DNA of 64,000 nt from Pontederia crassipes. Taxonomy: Eukaryota > Streptophyta > Magnoliopsida > Commelinales > Pontederiaceae. The DNA lies in the NCBI GenBank assembly GCA_030549335.1, contig CM060183.1, positions 30,207,052 to 30,271,051 of the forward strand, in the 5' to 3' direction. The notes beneath the pieces were generated by a model. The model was not told the origin of the DNA, searched no databases, and saw only the letters and a program-made list of their open reading frames with translations. Positions 1-11,338 of this stretch are shown here, piece by piece; within the stretch, counting starts at the first letter, position 1; each line of letters begins with the position of its first letter. The translations under genes were made by a program, and so were the position numbers.

Positions 1-801
1 GCCGAATCATTAACATCTAAAAAAATAGTACAATATTGCCAGTTTCTCTAGACATGATTACATGTGATTCAGTTCCATAATAATGTTTTTTGCACATTTC
101 CATAATAGCAATATGGCACTTTCCAGAAAACTGCTTTTGTAGTTTACAAACATGCATCAGCATGCGCATGTTACATTTTATGTATTTTGAGGCGTGTTAC
201 ACAATGGATTTTATATTGTCTGACAGGGTATCTTCTTGGTGGAAATACTTCAGACTTTATTATTTTGGTGTTCTTATTTACTTGGCATATGAAGTTACTT
301 CATTTACTACTATGTGTTGTTCTTATCTGTGGAGTGTGCACATTTTTAGATTCACTGGAGACAGGATACTTTACAAAGTCAGCAGCAAACAGTGGAGCAA
401 AATTTGGGGATTCTTTTAGTAAGCATGAAACATCTTTCTTTCTTTAATTTGCTCCACTGATCTCTTAAAAGAGATGCACTGTGTCAATCGATTGTAGTGA
501 TACATCTATTGGTTCTGATGTTATTTATTGACCTGAGTTATGGGAGATCAGGTCTGCACAGATCCTGGGTATCCCACAGAGAGGATCATGAATGTTATTG
601 GAATGTTAACATATTTTTTGGATAAATAATTAGAATGTTAATAATTAGAATCTCATAAAAAAAAATAATTAGAATGTTAATATTGATAATTATTAAAGAA
701 GACATTTAACACTTACATATATCTTGAATTTAAAAAATTTTGGTTAGGTTGAAGAAATCCCAGAAATGTTGGGCTTCATTCTTATCATCCTATATTTACA
801 G
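1..801. other. AT-rich stretch without a recognised exon
   Basis: Short open frames occur at 90-447, but none matches the polymerase domain expected just upstream of the exon at 802. This stretch is most simply intron of the gene that follows, with the catalytic exons to the left of the window. The gene could instead be a 5'-truncated copy; the window cannot decide. Confidence 0.4.
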
Positions 802-2643
802 GTTAATTTCTTTGATTTTTTTGGACGAAAGTTGAACAATACTGATGTTGGTGTGTCTTGCAACTCGAAAAGAAACTTATTCCTGAAGAGTGACAAAGGG
901 TATGGTGGCATAATACTTTAAATGGAAGCAAGATTTGTTGACATTCAACATTGATATATGCATGATTTGTTGGCAGATTCTTAAACTTAGACAGACCATA
1001 TCTTCTTGCGATTGAGGATCCTCAGGTGTGTTTTTATTTCATTTACCATTCTTTTATTGATACAACAACTTACTAATATTCGAATTCATTTGTCTACATT
1101 AGGACTCAGACAATGATGTTGCAAGGAACTCTTTTAACTATTATAAGGTATTTTCTTTAACTATTCGGTAATACCTCCTTTATTCTCTGAAAATTTCCTT
1201 TGTCGAATTTTCTCCATTCTCACCCTTGTCTGGTATTTTTACATATCTTTAATAACCTTTAGCTTATAGGTGGTTGTATCTTCAAGTGTTATGTTATAGA
1301 AAAGTCATCTTTCAGGTTCACAAAACTTTGAATAGTTCATAAGCATGAATCAGCATGAATCATGATAATACCATTTTGCCTTCTGCTATCATCATGCTTT
1401 GTCAATTATTAAACAGAGTTTAAAGGGAACTAGAACCAAAGTTTGTTCCAGGTCTTCTTCTTATGGTTCATAAAGTATGTTGCATTAACCACGTGAAATA
1501 CAGAGATCAATCATATCCATTTGGTGAGTTTTTTTTTAATGTCGACATGTAAATAAGTTTCTTAATGAACTATTTGAATGCAGTCTCATATACCAGGTAT
1601 GTGTCTCATGGTGGCTAATGTACTTGTAAGGTTTCAATACCTGATCAAAACCATTGCACACCTCCTAAGGTTCGTGTGTGCTTGCATAGCATAACACCAG
1701 TGGAAGGTCATTTCATGTGTTTAATGATTCACAAAGCTTCTGCCTATCTGCAGTAATAACTTGTTCTTCATGTTGCAACTCTTAATATGTACTTAACAAT
1801 GTGTTCATGGTGGGCCAGTTGGAAGGCTTGGAATGAAATGGTGGTTCACATCTGTGTCCTTATCTTGTTTTATGGCGTCTTCATGCTTGCCTCAGGTTGC
1901 TTAGCATATGTACATGCCTTCTGCATGGTGACAAACATGTAATTTAATTGCCCCCTTTAATGGTTGGCACTCAAATATTTATTTTGCTTGTGGCACCAAA
2001 TGTTGATTTGAGACGCATCTTTTTGAAATATTTCTATAACTGCTTTCTTAGAAAGAAGAGAAAACTTCCGACTCGTGTTCCCTGAATTTTGTTTGACAAT
2101 GTGTGTAAGTAACTTTTTTGTTAACAATTCTTAGTGGCTTAAGCACTATTATAATTCCTGCAGGTTAGAGTTGCTTTTGCAAAGGCTTATTCTTCACTAA
2201 CAGATGAGAAGGCAATTATGCATTTTGGTTCTCAGAAAAGCATTTTGGGAATCATAATAAGACCTGATCCTGTACTGTTAGACCGAAAAGGAGGAAGTAA
2301 CGGAGAGCTCAGTTTCAACAAATTGCTTCCTGGGGCAGATGAAATGACTGAGCAATTTGAGAATGGAAGTGATGTTATCTACAACTGGGAATTGGTAGAC
2401 GATGAGCCTTTGCCAAGGCAGGACGTTTATCGAGAAGATGACTATCACTTATCTTCCAAGAAAAGGACTCCAAAATCAACACCAAGACATAGTAGAAATG
2501 CAAGACATGACGTTTGGGATGCAGATTACGAAAACATGGGAATGCGGAGCGAGGGAAGAGGAAGAGAAAAGAAGAGAAAAGGAAGGGATAAGTATATTTC
2601 ATACCCCAATAATCTTCCATATATGAAGAGCCGTCGGTATTGA
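802..2643 (+). CDS. TRF4/5-like non-canonical poly(A) polymerase, 3' part
   Basis: Four exons join in frame: 802-899, 977-1025, 1103-1147 and 2164-2643, with AG/GT borders. They encode 223 residues up to a TGA stop. The first 65 or so residues carry the end of the PAP-associated domain: an NFFDFFGRKLN segment, a V-G-x-S-C strand, then PYLLAIEDPQ and an N-x-FNYY motif before an alpha-helical VRVAFAKAYSSL stretch. These are typical of eukaryotic TRF4/TRF5 (PAPD5/7) enzymes, which add short A tails to nuclear RNAs for exosome decay. The rest is a charged tail ending in a Lys/Arg-rich stretch of the kind often found in nuclear proteins. The catalytic nucleotidyltransferase domain with its Asp pair is not in the window, so this is the C-terminal 40 percent or so of a usual family member. 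An intron of about 1 kb separates the last two exons. Confidence 0.85.
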
Positions 2644-5075
2644 CGTAATCTTCTTTAATTTGGATGTGCACTCCATAATACTATTAACTACCAGAAGAAG
2701 CAATGCCTTTATATGCTAATTGCCCTCATAAGATAAATTATCAAGGCAGTGCTAGTTTGATTCTGATCGCTCCAAGCTACATTATTTGGAGTTTAATGTA
2801 AAGCAGTAGTTTTATTGCGATTCAAAATCAGTTTTGTTCTACTTGAATAATTTTTCAATGAAGATATTCTGGTCTCATCTACATTGTCGGAAGCAGTTAT
2901 GGAACTCATCCAAGCGCGTGTTGAGTTGGCTCGGGGCCTGGCCAACTTCGAACGTATTTTCTTACCAGCACATACGTAAGTTTGGTGGACTCACTAAGAT
3001 GATTTTGTTCGCTTCAGATATGTTCGTGTACTCTAAGTCAATTTGATATCTTGAACATATGGTTAGTTTTTAAGTTTTAACAGGGACACATTTACTGCAT
3101 ATATGTTTTAACTTGGATTCATCTTATTGCATAGGAGATTGCACGTTTGCATTGTCCGAGGAGGCTTGGATTAGAATCAGGGATAGTTTAGTTAACTGGG
3201 CGACCTTATTGCCCCCGAAAAATTACACTTGATAAAGACTTCAAAAATGTCTTTATATGCTCGTGATGATTTTGAGATTTTAAAACATTAAACAAGTAAT
3301 TCACCGGAGAAAAACATTAAACAAGTCGACGACAGACTGTATGATGTTATATGTACGCGATGAAAAATGATTGCAGGTATGAAGCAATCCATGCTGTAGA
3401 TTAGATGCTTCTGATACACAAGATTATGATTATAGGGTGGAAACAATCTCGAAATCCAGGGCTAAATGTAGGACGCACATCCGATGCATGTAAACGCTTG
3501 CAGGATTCGATAAAACTAGTGAGAGAGTGTCTGTGGCTGCATTTGTCATGTCTCAAGCATCAAGATTGTAGTGATATAAATGTTTATAAGGCTGGGAAAG
3601 AATAGCACGCAAGTTTAGGTATCGAATTCAATTTGTGTGCATGCAAAAAATCTTCTTAAAGATTCTCATCCATCGATATTCATGTCATGCGAGTCAGCAT
3701 TACTTTTCAAATATTACGGTGGCTATAAAAAAAATTATTCAACCACAATCGGATATTCTGCTGATAATCCAAAAAAGGAGTTTGGAGAAAACACAGTCAG
3801 AGTTCAGGCTCATCTATATAAAATATAAGCTATGGATGCGTTATGTATGCAAGTACTTTTTTCGGTTGTGTGTGTACTTTCCTACGACCTCAACTCAATC
3901 CAACAACGGAAAGGCCTTCATTGTTATCTTCGGATGTTTTCACGAGTTGGTTCGATTTGGGTGAGCGTGACATGATTTCTCTCAATCTTCGTTCTTATTC
4001 TCCCGGTTGGAGCCGCCTTCATGATCATGCAATTGTTGTTGCTGGAGCAACAGCAACCTCTTACTGTTTTTCCAACTTAACCCATCGTCTTTGAATCATA
4101 TACTTTTTTTCTTATTTTTGTTAGTTTAAATGTAAATAAATTTCTCTCAAACTTTATCATTTTTTCAATTATGTCTCTCAACTCTACTTCGTAATTTTAT
4201 CACCCTTCGACTATTAATTTATTTCATCAGTGGCCCTTTCAATCGCGATTTCCCAATTGTCCTGCACACGTGCCGAGCCCGGCGCGACGACAATCCCTTT
4301 CTAACATCCTAATAGTATCAAAATAATAATAATGAATTAAGAAAAAATAGAAAACAAACAAGGGGGGAGGGGGCGGGGCGGACAAAATCTGCGGTGGCGG
4401 AGGGAGAGGGGAGAGGGGGGAGGGGGGTGCCTGCCCCTCTTCACCGGCGGCGGCGATTGCTCGTCAGGCAATCGCGCTTTGAGAGGGGACGATCACGCTT
4501 CGACAATGAAGACGACAACCTCAACGGCCGCCTCGACGATTTTGGCCTCACGAGCATGGCGCCATTCTGAGCACCACTAGATCTGACGATGACGATCTTC
4601 TTCTCCGCAGCTACGTCGCCGGACGCACCCGAAGCTGCTCCTTTTCACATCGCCGACGAAAAGGATCCTCATGTGCATGTGCATGTGCATGGCATCGTGC
4701 CAGCATAACATCAGAGGGAAGAAGCTTTTGTATTCCACTCCCTCGCGGTATGTCGAGTTAATTGAGCAAGACAGTGATGAGGGCTGGCATCACATCATCG
4801 CTTGTTGTTGTCGCACCGTGCACCGCCGCACAACATTTCTCAATCCTCCAAGTGGCCGGAGAACTTAGTTGGCCGACAATGCGATGCACAGGGGATCCTT
4901 TCCCCCTGCTCGAGAACAAGGGAGGCAGTCTCTTTTTATTTACTTTTTATAATTTTATATTTATTATATTAAGATATTAAAAAGGGATTCATTTCAGAAT
5001 GCTAGTATACTTTGCAACTACTACTACTGCTGGGTTTGGGTGTTACATTATAAACATCTTAATCTATACTCGACC
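2644..5075. other. 3' flank of the polymerase gene and intergenic DNA
   Basis: The first few hundred bases are probably the 3' UTR. The rest has only short, unconvincing open frames. A G-rich island lies at about 4360-4930, flanked by AT-rich DNA. The segment 4130-4200 is rich in TCTCTCAAA-type and TTTATC-type words that look like a decayed inverted partner of 6160-6245, so an old transposon may enclose the whole region 4.1-6.25 kb. Confidence 0.4.
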
Positions 5076-5408
5076 GATGACTAATCCTTATAATCCAATA
5101 TATCTAATGTCCTTTTCGGGAGCTAGAGGAAATGCATTTCAAATACATCAATTAGTAAGTATGCAGGGATTAATGTCGGATCCCAAGGATAAATGATTGA
5201 TTTACCCATTCAAAGCATAAAATGCGAAGGACTTTTTTTGACAGAATATATAATTTCTTGCTACGACCCGTGAAGGAGTTGTTGAGACTGTTGAACATCA
5301 AATGCTGGATACCTCACACGTAGACTTATTGAAGTACTTCAACACATTATTGTACATAGAACAGATTGTGGAACTATCCGAGGTATTTTCATGAGTCCTC
5401 AAATGGGA
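5076..5408 (+). pseudogene. rpoC2: Nuclear insertion of chloroplast rpoC2 (fragment)
   Basis: The frame opening at 5076 reads [18 protein letters not shown] and continues with QxHQLV, GLMSDP, a lysine-rich break, then IDLPIQS and LTEYIISCY. This is the conserved clamp-side segment of the plastid RNA polymerase beta'' subunit. The nucleotide match to rpoC2 as I remember it continues to about 5408 through the segment ending in a CGAGGTATTTTCATGAGTCC-like stretch. Stops and small indels (for example after 5190 and around 5270) break the frame. It is a non-functional plastid-to-nucleus transfer, not a gene. It ends about 20 bases before a transposon-like element. Confidence 0.88.
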
Positions 5409-5428
5409 TAATTGGTTAAATAAGTTAG

Positions 5429-6134
5429 GATTATTTTTTTTAACCACCCATAAACTATTACGATTTTTCAAATCTAACTCCAAACTACGAACTTCATTTT
5501 TTGGGTCCTTAAACTATCACGATTTTTCCAATTTGATCCTTCCGTCAAATTCCATCAACTTCTCAATTATTTTTTATATTTGTGAAAAGTCCATTCTACC
5601 TTGCTACAAGTGTTAGTCTATTTTTGCTTAAAATAATATATAATAAAAAAAGAAAAAAAAGGAAAAAATGATGACGGCCCCCCTTATCTCAATCGTGCGC
5701 GGCGAGGGAGAGGGGGGGGGGGGGGGGGGGGGGGGGGCTAGCGCCCCTCGGCCGGCGAGCTCGCTCAGGGGGGCGCCAGCCCCCTCTCCCCCACGCGCGG
5801 CGAGGGAGAAAGGGGGGCCGGCGCCCCCTCGAGCGAGCTCTCCCTGGCCGGTGAGCTCCTAGCGCCGGCTGACACAGAGGGGGGATGCCACCCCAAGCCA
5901 TCATCTTTTTTTTTTAAATTATTATATATTATTTTAAGAAAAATAGACTAACACTTGGAACAAGGATATAATAGACTTTTCACAAATGCAGAAAATCAAA
6001 GATAATCGAGAAGTTGATAGAATTGGACGAAATGATTCAATTAAAAAAATTGTGATAGTTTAAGGACGCAAAAAATAAAATTTGTAGTTTGATGTTAAAA
6101 TCATGATAGTTTAAGGATGGTTAAAGGAAATAAC
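5429..6134. mobile_element. Non-autonomous TIR element with GC-rich cargo, copy 1
   Basis: The arms at about 5429-5640 and 5925-6134 are imperfect inverted repeats of roughly 200 bp. The left arm contains AACCACCCATAAACTAT and ACTATCACGATTTTT, and both reappear inverted in the right arm. Between them lies a sharply different GC-rich core (5690-5905) of repeated GGCGAGC/GCTCGC words and a long G run. The arms match the elements at 7894-8838 and 52794-53270, so this is a family. Long inverted repeats and GC-rich interiors suggest a Mutator-like (MULE) element. No convincing target duplication is visible at this copy. Confidence 0.7.
5712..5737 (+). repeat. Uninterrupted run of 26 G
   Basis: A homopolymer of about 26 guanines lies in the GC-rich core of the TIR element. 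Its length may be affected by sequencing error. A run this long could form a G-quadruplex. Confidence 0.85.
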
Positions 6135-6431
6135 ATAGTCAAAGAATACTCTAGTTACAAAATAAAATCGAAGAATAAAGTTAAAAAAGATAAAGTTAGA
6201 GGGGAGTAAAATTAAAAAAAAGAGGGTAAAATTGGAGGGAAAATTTTCCGATCAAATAGTTATGGAAGTAGAGCTTGGGGCCGGAGTGGAGGTCTGCTGG
6301 TCCCACTTTTGAAAAAAAAATACGAGTCCTAAATTCAATATATAAATTTCAGAATTGAAAATTGGATCAGCCCCTTTAAATATATTTATAATGCCATTTA
6401 ACAAAACAACATCCAGATTGATCGCAGTAGC
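6135..6431. other. AT-rich spacer
   Basis: No gene is seen. The purine-rich stretch 6160-6245 may be the inverted partner of 4130-4200. Confidence 0.3.
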
Positions 6432-6853
6432 TAGGGGTGTTCACGGTTGGCCGCGTCGGGTCGGGTCCCCTATTTTTTGTGGCTGCGACCCGAACCGGGC
6501 AACCCGACCATCCTTTTTTATTTTTCATTTATTTTTTAACATAAAAAGTATTTATTATTTTATTTTTAATACAAAATAAAGTATTTTAAATACAAAAAAT
6601 ATTGTTTTAAATATCTATATATTTTCTACATTTAAAATAATTTATTTCATATTTTTTAGATTTTAAATGATATAAAACTATATATTTAACTAAAAAATAA
6701 TTAAAAAATTAAAAAAAATCGAGTCTATCGGATCGGGTCAGATCAATTCGGGTTGGAAAATCCCAACCCGAACTTGACCTGACCCATGCGGGTCGACTCG
6801 ATTTCAAACGTCGGGTCGGATTTCCGGATTAATCGAGTCGACCCGACCCGGTG
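6432..6853. mobile_element. hAT-like short element with TCGGGTC-rich arms
   Basis: It begins TAGGGGTGTTCACGG and ends near a GGTGAAC complement. Both ends are full of GGTCGGGTC/GACCCGACC words around an AT-rich centre. The layout matches the better-bounded element at 16119-16592. The right end is decayed, so that border is approximate and no target duplication is claimed. Confidence 0.5.
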
Positions 6854-7893
6854 AACTTATGGTCATTCAATAAGTTGGAAGTTCGAAAGTTAGCATATAA
6901 CGTCCTTTTTGTCTTAATTTCTTTTTTTCATCATGCACATAAATTCCTCCTAACCAATTGCAATGGCACGTGTGCTAACTCTATTAACTTTTTTTAGTAT
7001 TTCTCATCAAATTATTCTTTTAAGTGGTCCTCATTAATTTAGTTAACCTTCAGGTAGAGATAAGTAGATTGATAAGTGTTTGGTTCTTATAGAGAAGCCC
7101 TGTCCGCATTACATGAGATCTTATACCGATACATTATTGAGAAACCCCTAACTGAAACAGGAATAATAATTCATGAATTTATCCGTTTGGCAATAGAAAA
7201 AAAAGTAGAATTTCAAGTAACGTATAAGAGTTTGACTTGGTCAAATCGCTAAAAAAGACATTTGATAAACAAAATTGGGTAATAACGTTTTGACTTTCGC
7301 GGTTAATTGAAGATTTTAAATAAGCTAATTTGATTAACAGTTAGAAAGTAGAAAGTGAACTTTAAAGCAATGCTGTAAAACTCGTCCCAATCGGACTGAG
7401 GAGGTGAAATGGGTCATGGGTCAAATAAAACCTGGTTAGGATTTTGACCCATGCCAAGCCCTTCAAATCTTGTTAAAACGTGGGTTTGACTGGCCGACTC
7501 ATCCGATTCAAAGGGGTCTGTCGGTTAAACTTTTTTTTTTTCATTTTCTTGAATGATCGAAAGTTGAAAATCAAAGAAAGAAATTCAGGAACCCTCGCCC
7601 GCTGATCGCATTTGCTATTTGGCTTCGACTTTGAGTCATCGACCAACGATCTCAACTTGGTGTTCGACAATTTTGGCGGATTCCGATCGACGAACTGGTC
7701 GCGTGTTTGGGCGACAATCGATGACGTCCTTCAAGGCTCAAGCTTTGACAACTACGATATGGAAGTGGCGACAGCCTTCGAGTTGGTTCGGTGACGATCC
7801 GACGACGAGGCGTTTGGTTACATGATCCAACGATGATAACTCCTCCATCGCTTAGTAAGGACATCATTTGATTTTTTTTACATTTTTCTTTTT
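6854..7893. other. Intergenic DNA
   Basis: No supported gene. A moderately GC-rich island at about 7590-7840 has overlapping short open frames on both strands but no recognisable domain. A pair of ATGGGTCAAAT/TTTGACCCAT words near 7410-7455 is another decayed inverted repeat. Confidence 0.3.
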
Positions 7894-8838
7894 GGGTAAT
7901 TTTCTCTAACCACCCATAAACTATCATGAATTATCAATCTAACCCCAGACTACGAACTTCATTTTTCGGCGACCCCCCTTCTCTTTCCCGGCGTCGAGAT
8001 CGCCCTCTTGCCGAGATCGCCCGTCGTCGTCGCCTGATTTCTCGCAGAGATCGCCCGCCGCCGCCGCCCGCTTTCTCGCCGAGATCGTCCGCCCGCTTTC
8101 TCGCCGAGATCGTCCGCCCGCTTTTTCGCCGAGATTGCCTGCCGCCGCCACCCGCTCTCTCGCCGAGCTCGACCGTCGATGACGGTCCCTCTCTCGCCGA
8201 GCTCAACCACTGACAACAGCCCCTCTCTCCCCGAGCTCGTCCATCGACGACGACTGCTCTCTCGCCGAGCTCGCCCGCTGCCGACAGCCCCTCTTTCGCC
8301 GAGCTCGTCTGCCGCCGATGGCCGCTCTCTCGCTGAGCTCGCCCGCCGATGATGCCCACTCTCTCCCCCGGCATCCTCGGCACGACCTCCGGCCAGATCT
8401 CACGCAGATCTACGTCCCCCGTCCGCTCGCTCCCGACCTCCTGCCATCTCGCGCACGACCATCTCCCCGATCTTGCGACCCACCGCCCGAGCATGACCAT
8501 CTCAGCCGATCTCGCGACCCGCCGCCGCCGAGCACGGCCATCGGGAAAGAGGGGCGGGGGGCGGCGAGCCCCTCCCTCCACATTTTTTTTTCTTTTTTTA
8601 AAATTATTTTTTATAATAATGTTATTATATATTATTGTATGTAAAAATAGAATTTAATTCAGAGCAGGGGTATAATGAACTTTTCACAAATGCGAAAAGT
8701 AAAAAATAACGGAGAAGTCGATGGAAGGACCAAATTGAAAAAATCGTGATAGTTTAGATACAAAAAAAATGAAGTTCATAGTCTGGGGTTAGATGTGATA
8801 ATTCGCGATAGTTTATGAGTGGTTAGAGGAAATAACCC
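7894..8838. mobile_element. Non-autonomous MULE-like element with GC-rich cargo, copy 2
   Basis: The outer ends are inverted repeats: the left begins GGGTAATTTTCTCTAACC and the right, read inverted, begins GGGTTATTTCCTCTAACC. The flanks are TTTCTTTTT (7885-7893) and TTCCTTTTT (8839-8847), an 8-of-9 match expected for the 9-bp target duplication of Mutator elements. The core (7967-8590) is GC-rich and built of imperfect repeats of CTCTCGCCGAGCTCG, with an earlier variant TTCTCGCCGAGATCG. The left arm is shorter than the right, so cargo seems to have replaced part of it. The long open frames through the core are a by-product of the repeats. Confidence 0.75.
8000..8390 (+). repeat. Degenerate GC-rich tandem repeat inside the TIR element
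   Basis: Units share a CTCGCCGAGCTCG or CTCGCCGAGATCG core. A clean 25-27-bp period lies around 8075-8140 (CCCGCTTTCTCGCCGAGATC), and a looser period of about 48 bp from 8150 to 8350. Confidence 0.7.
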
Positions 8839-8888
8839 TTCCTTTTTTTCCTTGTTTTGTTCATCCCTTTTATGATTTGTCTTTAGAA

Positions 8889-9390
8889 TGCGGCTGCACC
8901 CTAGCCGCAGCCATGGCCGGCCGGCCACCGCACCAAGGCCAGGGTGCGGCCTCCTCTGACCAAGGGGAGCGACCAGGATGCATCCATGGTCGTGCCATGG
9001 TGCACGATCGAGGCATGGCCATGAGCTGATTTTGGGCATGGCCGCGATTAGGGCGCACACTTGAGGCTGACCGGCCATGGCGCACGACTTAGGCCAGGCC
9101 GTGCCCTTGTCTTGGTTGACTAGCCAGGGGCACGCTCATGTCCTTGACCAGTTGGCTGGCCAGCCAGGGGCACACTCGTGCCCATGTCTTGGCCGCCAGC
9201 CGAGGGTATGCATGTGCTCGTGTCTTGGCCACCAGCCAAGGGCACACCCCTATCTTGGTCGGGCACACCCCTATCTTGGTCGGGCACACCCCTATCTTGG
9301 TCGGCCAGCTAGGGCCACTTCTGTGCCCCTGTCTTGGTCGCCAGCAAGGGCATGCCCCTATCTTGACCGGCCAACAAGGGACATGCTGCC
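8889..9390 (+). repeat. GC-rich degenerate minisatellite
   Basis: The stretch is built of words such as CCAGCCAGGGGCAC, GGCACACCCC and TGTCTTGGCC at irregular spacing. It includes three exact 21-bp units at 9240-9260, 9261-9281 and 9282-9302 (core GGGCACACCCCTATCTTGG). The open frames through it on both strands are repeat artefacts. Confidence 0.7.
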
Positions 9391-11338
9391 AAAGTAATAA
9401 GTAAGATTTTTTTTTTAAAATGAATGTATGAATGTCGTGTTAAATGCTTTTATTGTGTTGTGAATATTGTCACTAGAAAGACTAAAATAAAATATGTATG
9501 CCTACTTTTATTCATATTTTATTATATTCCGGTTCAATCATTCTGGTCCGACATGATCCTTTGATCAATCCGGATCGATGGTCGGGTCGGGTTTTACATC
9601 GTTGCTTTTATACTAAATTTGTCCTTGTCTATTAAATTGTATGAACCCATTATTATAAATAATTGAGAGGCTTTGTAAAAATTATTCTATTACTTTTAGA
9701 ATTTAAATTATTTGATGTAACATTATATTTATTATTTGGATAATTATTAAATAGATTCAATATGGATAATATGATTTTAAGTTAAAATTTTGATATCTTT
9801 ATGAATATTTAATCTATAAGGTTATAAAATAAAAAATCTATTACATTACAAATAAAAGTTATTTTTATATAATATCTAAAATTAAATTATTTGTTATATT
9901 AAATCTATTTATGCTATTTTATATGAAGAAATTAATTTAATTGTTAAATTTATCTAACATTTTATTACTCCCTTAATTCAACATCTAAATGCTAATATAT
10001 GCTCATCCTTTTTTGTGGGTACCCATTCATAGTCCCAGTGTCCAGTAGGGATGGCACCCGTCCCAAGGGATGCGATCCCCGCCCCTCCCCCGCTCACCCA
10101 TATCAATAGGATTGGATTTTTTTGTTATTTATATGATAAATTGAATGACTGACATTTAATATTTTTAATTTAAAGATTGCTGATCATATTAATAAAAAAG
10201 AGGACGGAGATAACATACTCCACTCCGATCTCCGAAAGAGGGTGCAGATGTAATTTCCTCCGTCCCGACCAGTGGAGGTAAAATCTTTTGAATTCGTGGC
10301 TGTTTCAAGAATTCTCTGCAAGCTCCGTGAGGGTCGAAGAATAGTATCATTCCTAAGAATGATTAGTGATGGCTCCAAGATTGATCCCGGAGAGATTAGC
10401 ATCCGTCGTACTACTTCAAACACAACCCTACTAACTAGTTGTACCACCTAATATTGTTCCCTACTAACTAGTTGTACCACCTAATATTGTTCATCCTTAT
10501 TCACTGCTAAATCATTATTCGCTGACCTAGTCTCTATCTCCTAGTAAAATGTTAAATTGATAAAGCCCTTATCCGATACTAAGCCGTTAATTTTGTCAAA
10601 AATAAAAATTTAAGTGTTATTACCTAACAGAAAAATAAAATTTTGGAAATTCAGTAAAGCAATCCGCTATCGGTCGCATGTCCTAAGGCTGCCAAAAACT
10701 CCAACTAAAATCCTATTCCAAGAAATGCTGCAGACAGTTCTGGTTTTGGCTGTAAGACTTCGAAAAATGAAAAACAAAATGCCCATATGCCAGCAACTAG
10801 ATTAAAGGTACAGATCAATCCAAGTATTCAACAAAGAACGCAGATCACTGACGATCGTATACGATTGGGAAGCCGGAAGCATTGAAATCCACTAAGGGCA
10901 AAATTGTCCTTAAGAAGTGGTTATGGAATAAATTAAAATATGTCAATCGAGTAAATTGCAGCTCAATTATAACCTGTGACAGCTACAAGCAACTTCTTTT
11001 GTCCTAAACTTAGACCTTAATCTTTATTATTAATGCAATCTATTGGGGAAAACCATAACTTAAGAACATCGGATAACAAGTTACCCCCGTAAGGCTATAC
11101 TGCAAAAAGTACTATGCAATGTTCTGAATGTTGGATGCCATCATTTGACAAAAACAAAGTTTACTGTTCATAATAGGTTTACACCATAGCACATTACTTT
11201 CAGTTATCCCACGACAGAACAATAACGAAATTAATGGTTGCATTAAGACCTAATATATACAAACATGCACGAACATCAGGTGATTATTATTCAATGTGAC
11301 ACGACAGAGATCACACTAACACGCAGCATGAGTTCATA
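9391..11338. other. AT-rich intergenic DNA
   Basis: No gene is recognised. It contains an exact 33-bp tandem duplication (listed separately) and short GC-rich remnants near 9530-9600 and 10040-10110 that look like ends of old DNA transposons. The right part (10800-11338) is the downstream flank, probably including the 3' UTR, of the minus-strand gene that follows. Confidence 0.4.
10426..10491 (+). repeat. Two exact 33-bp tandem copies
   Basis: 10426-10458 and 10459-10491 are identical (core CTACTAACTAGTTGTACCAC). It looks like a recent local duplication in non-coding DNA. Confidence 0.9.

Noticed and set aside
7934..8581. 215-codon minus-strand frame with repeated Arg/Ser/Glu segments
   Set aside because: It is produced by the GC-rich tandem repeat in the TIR element, which leaves several frames open on both strands.
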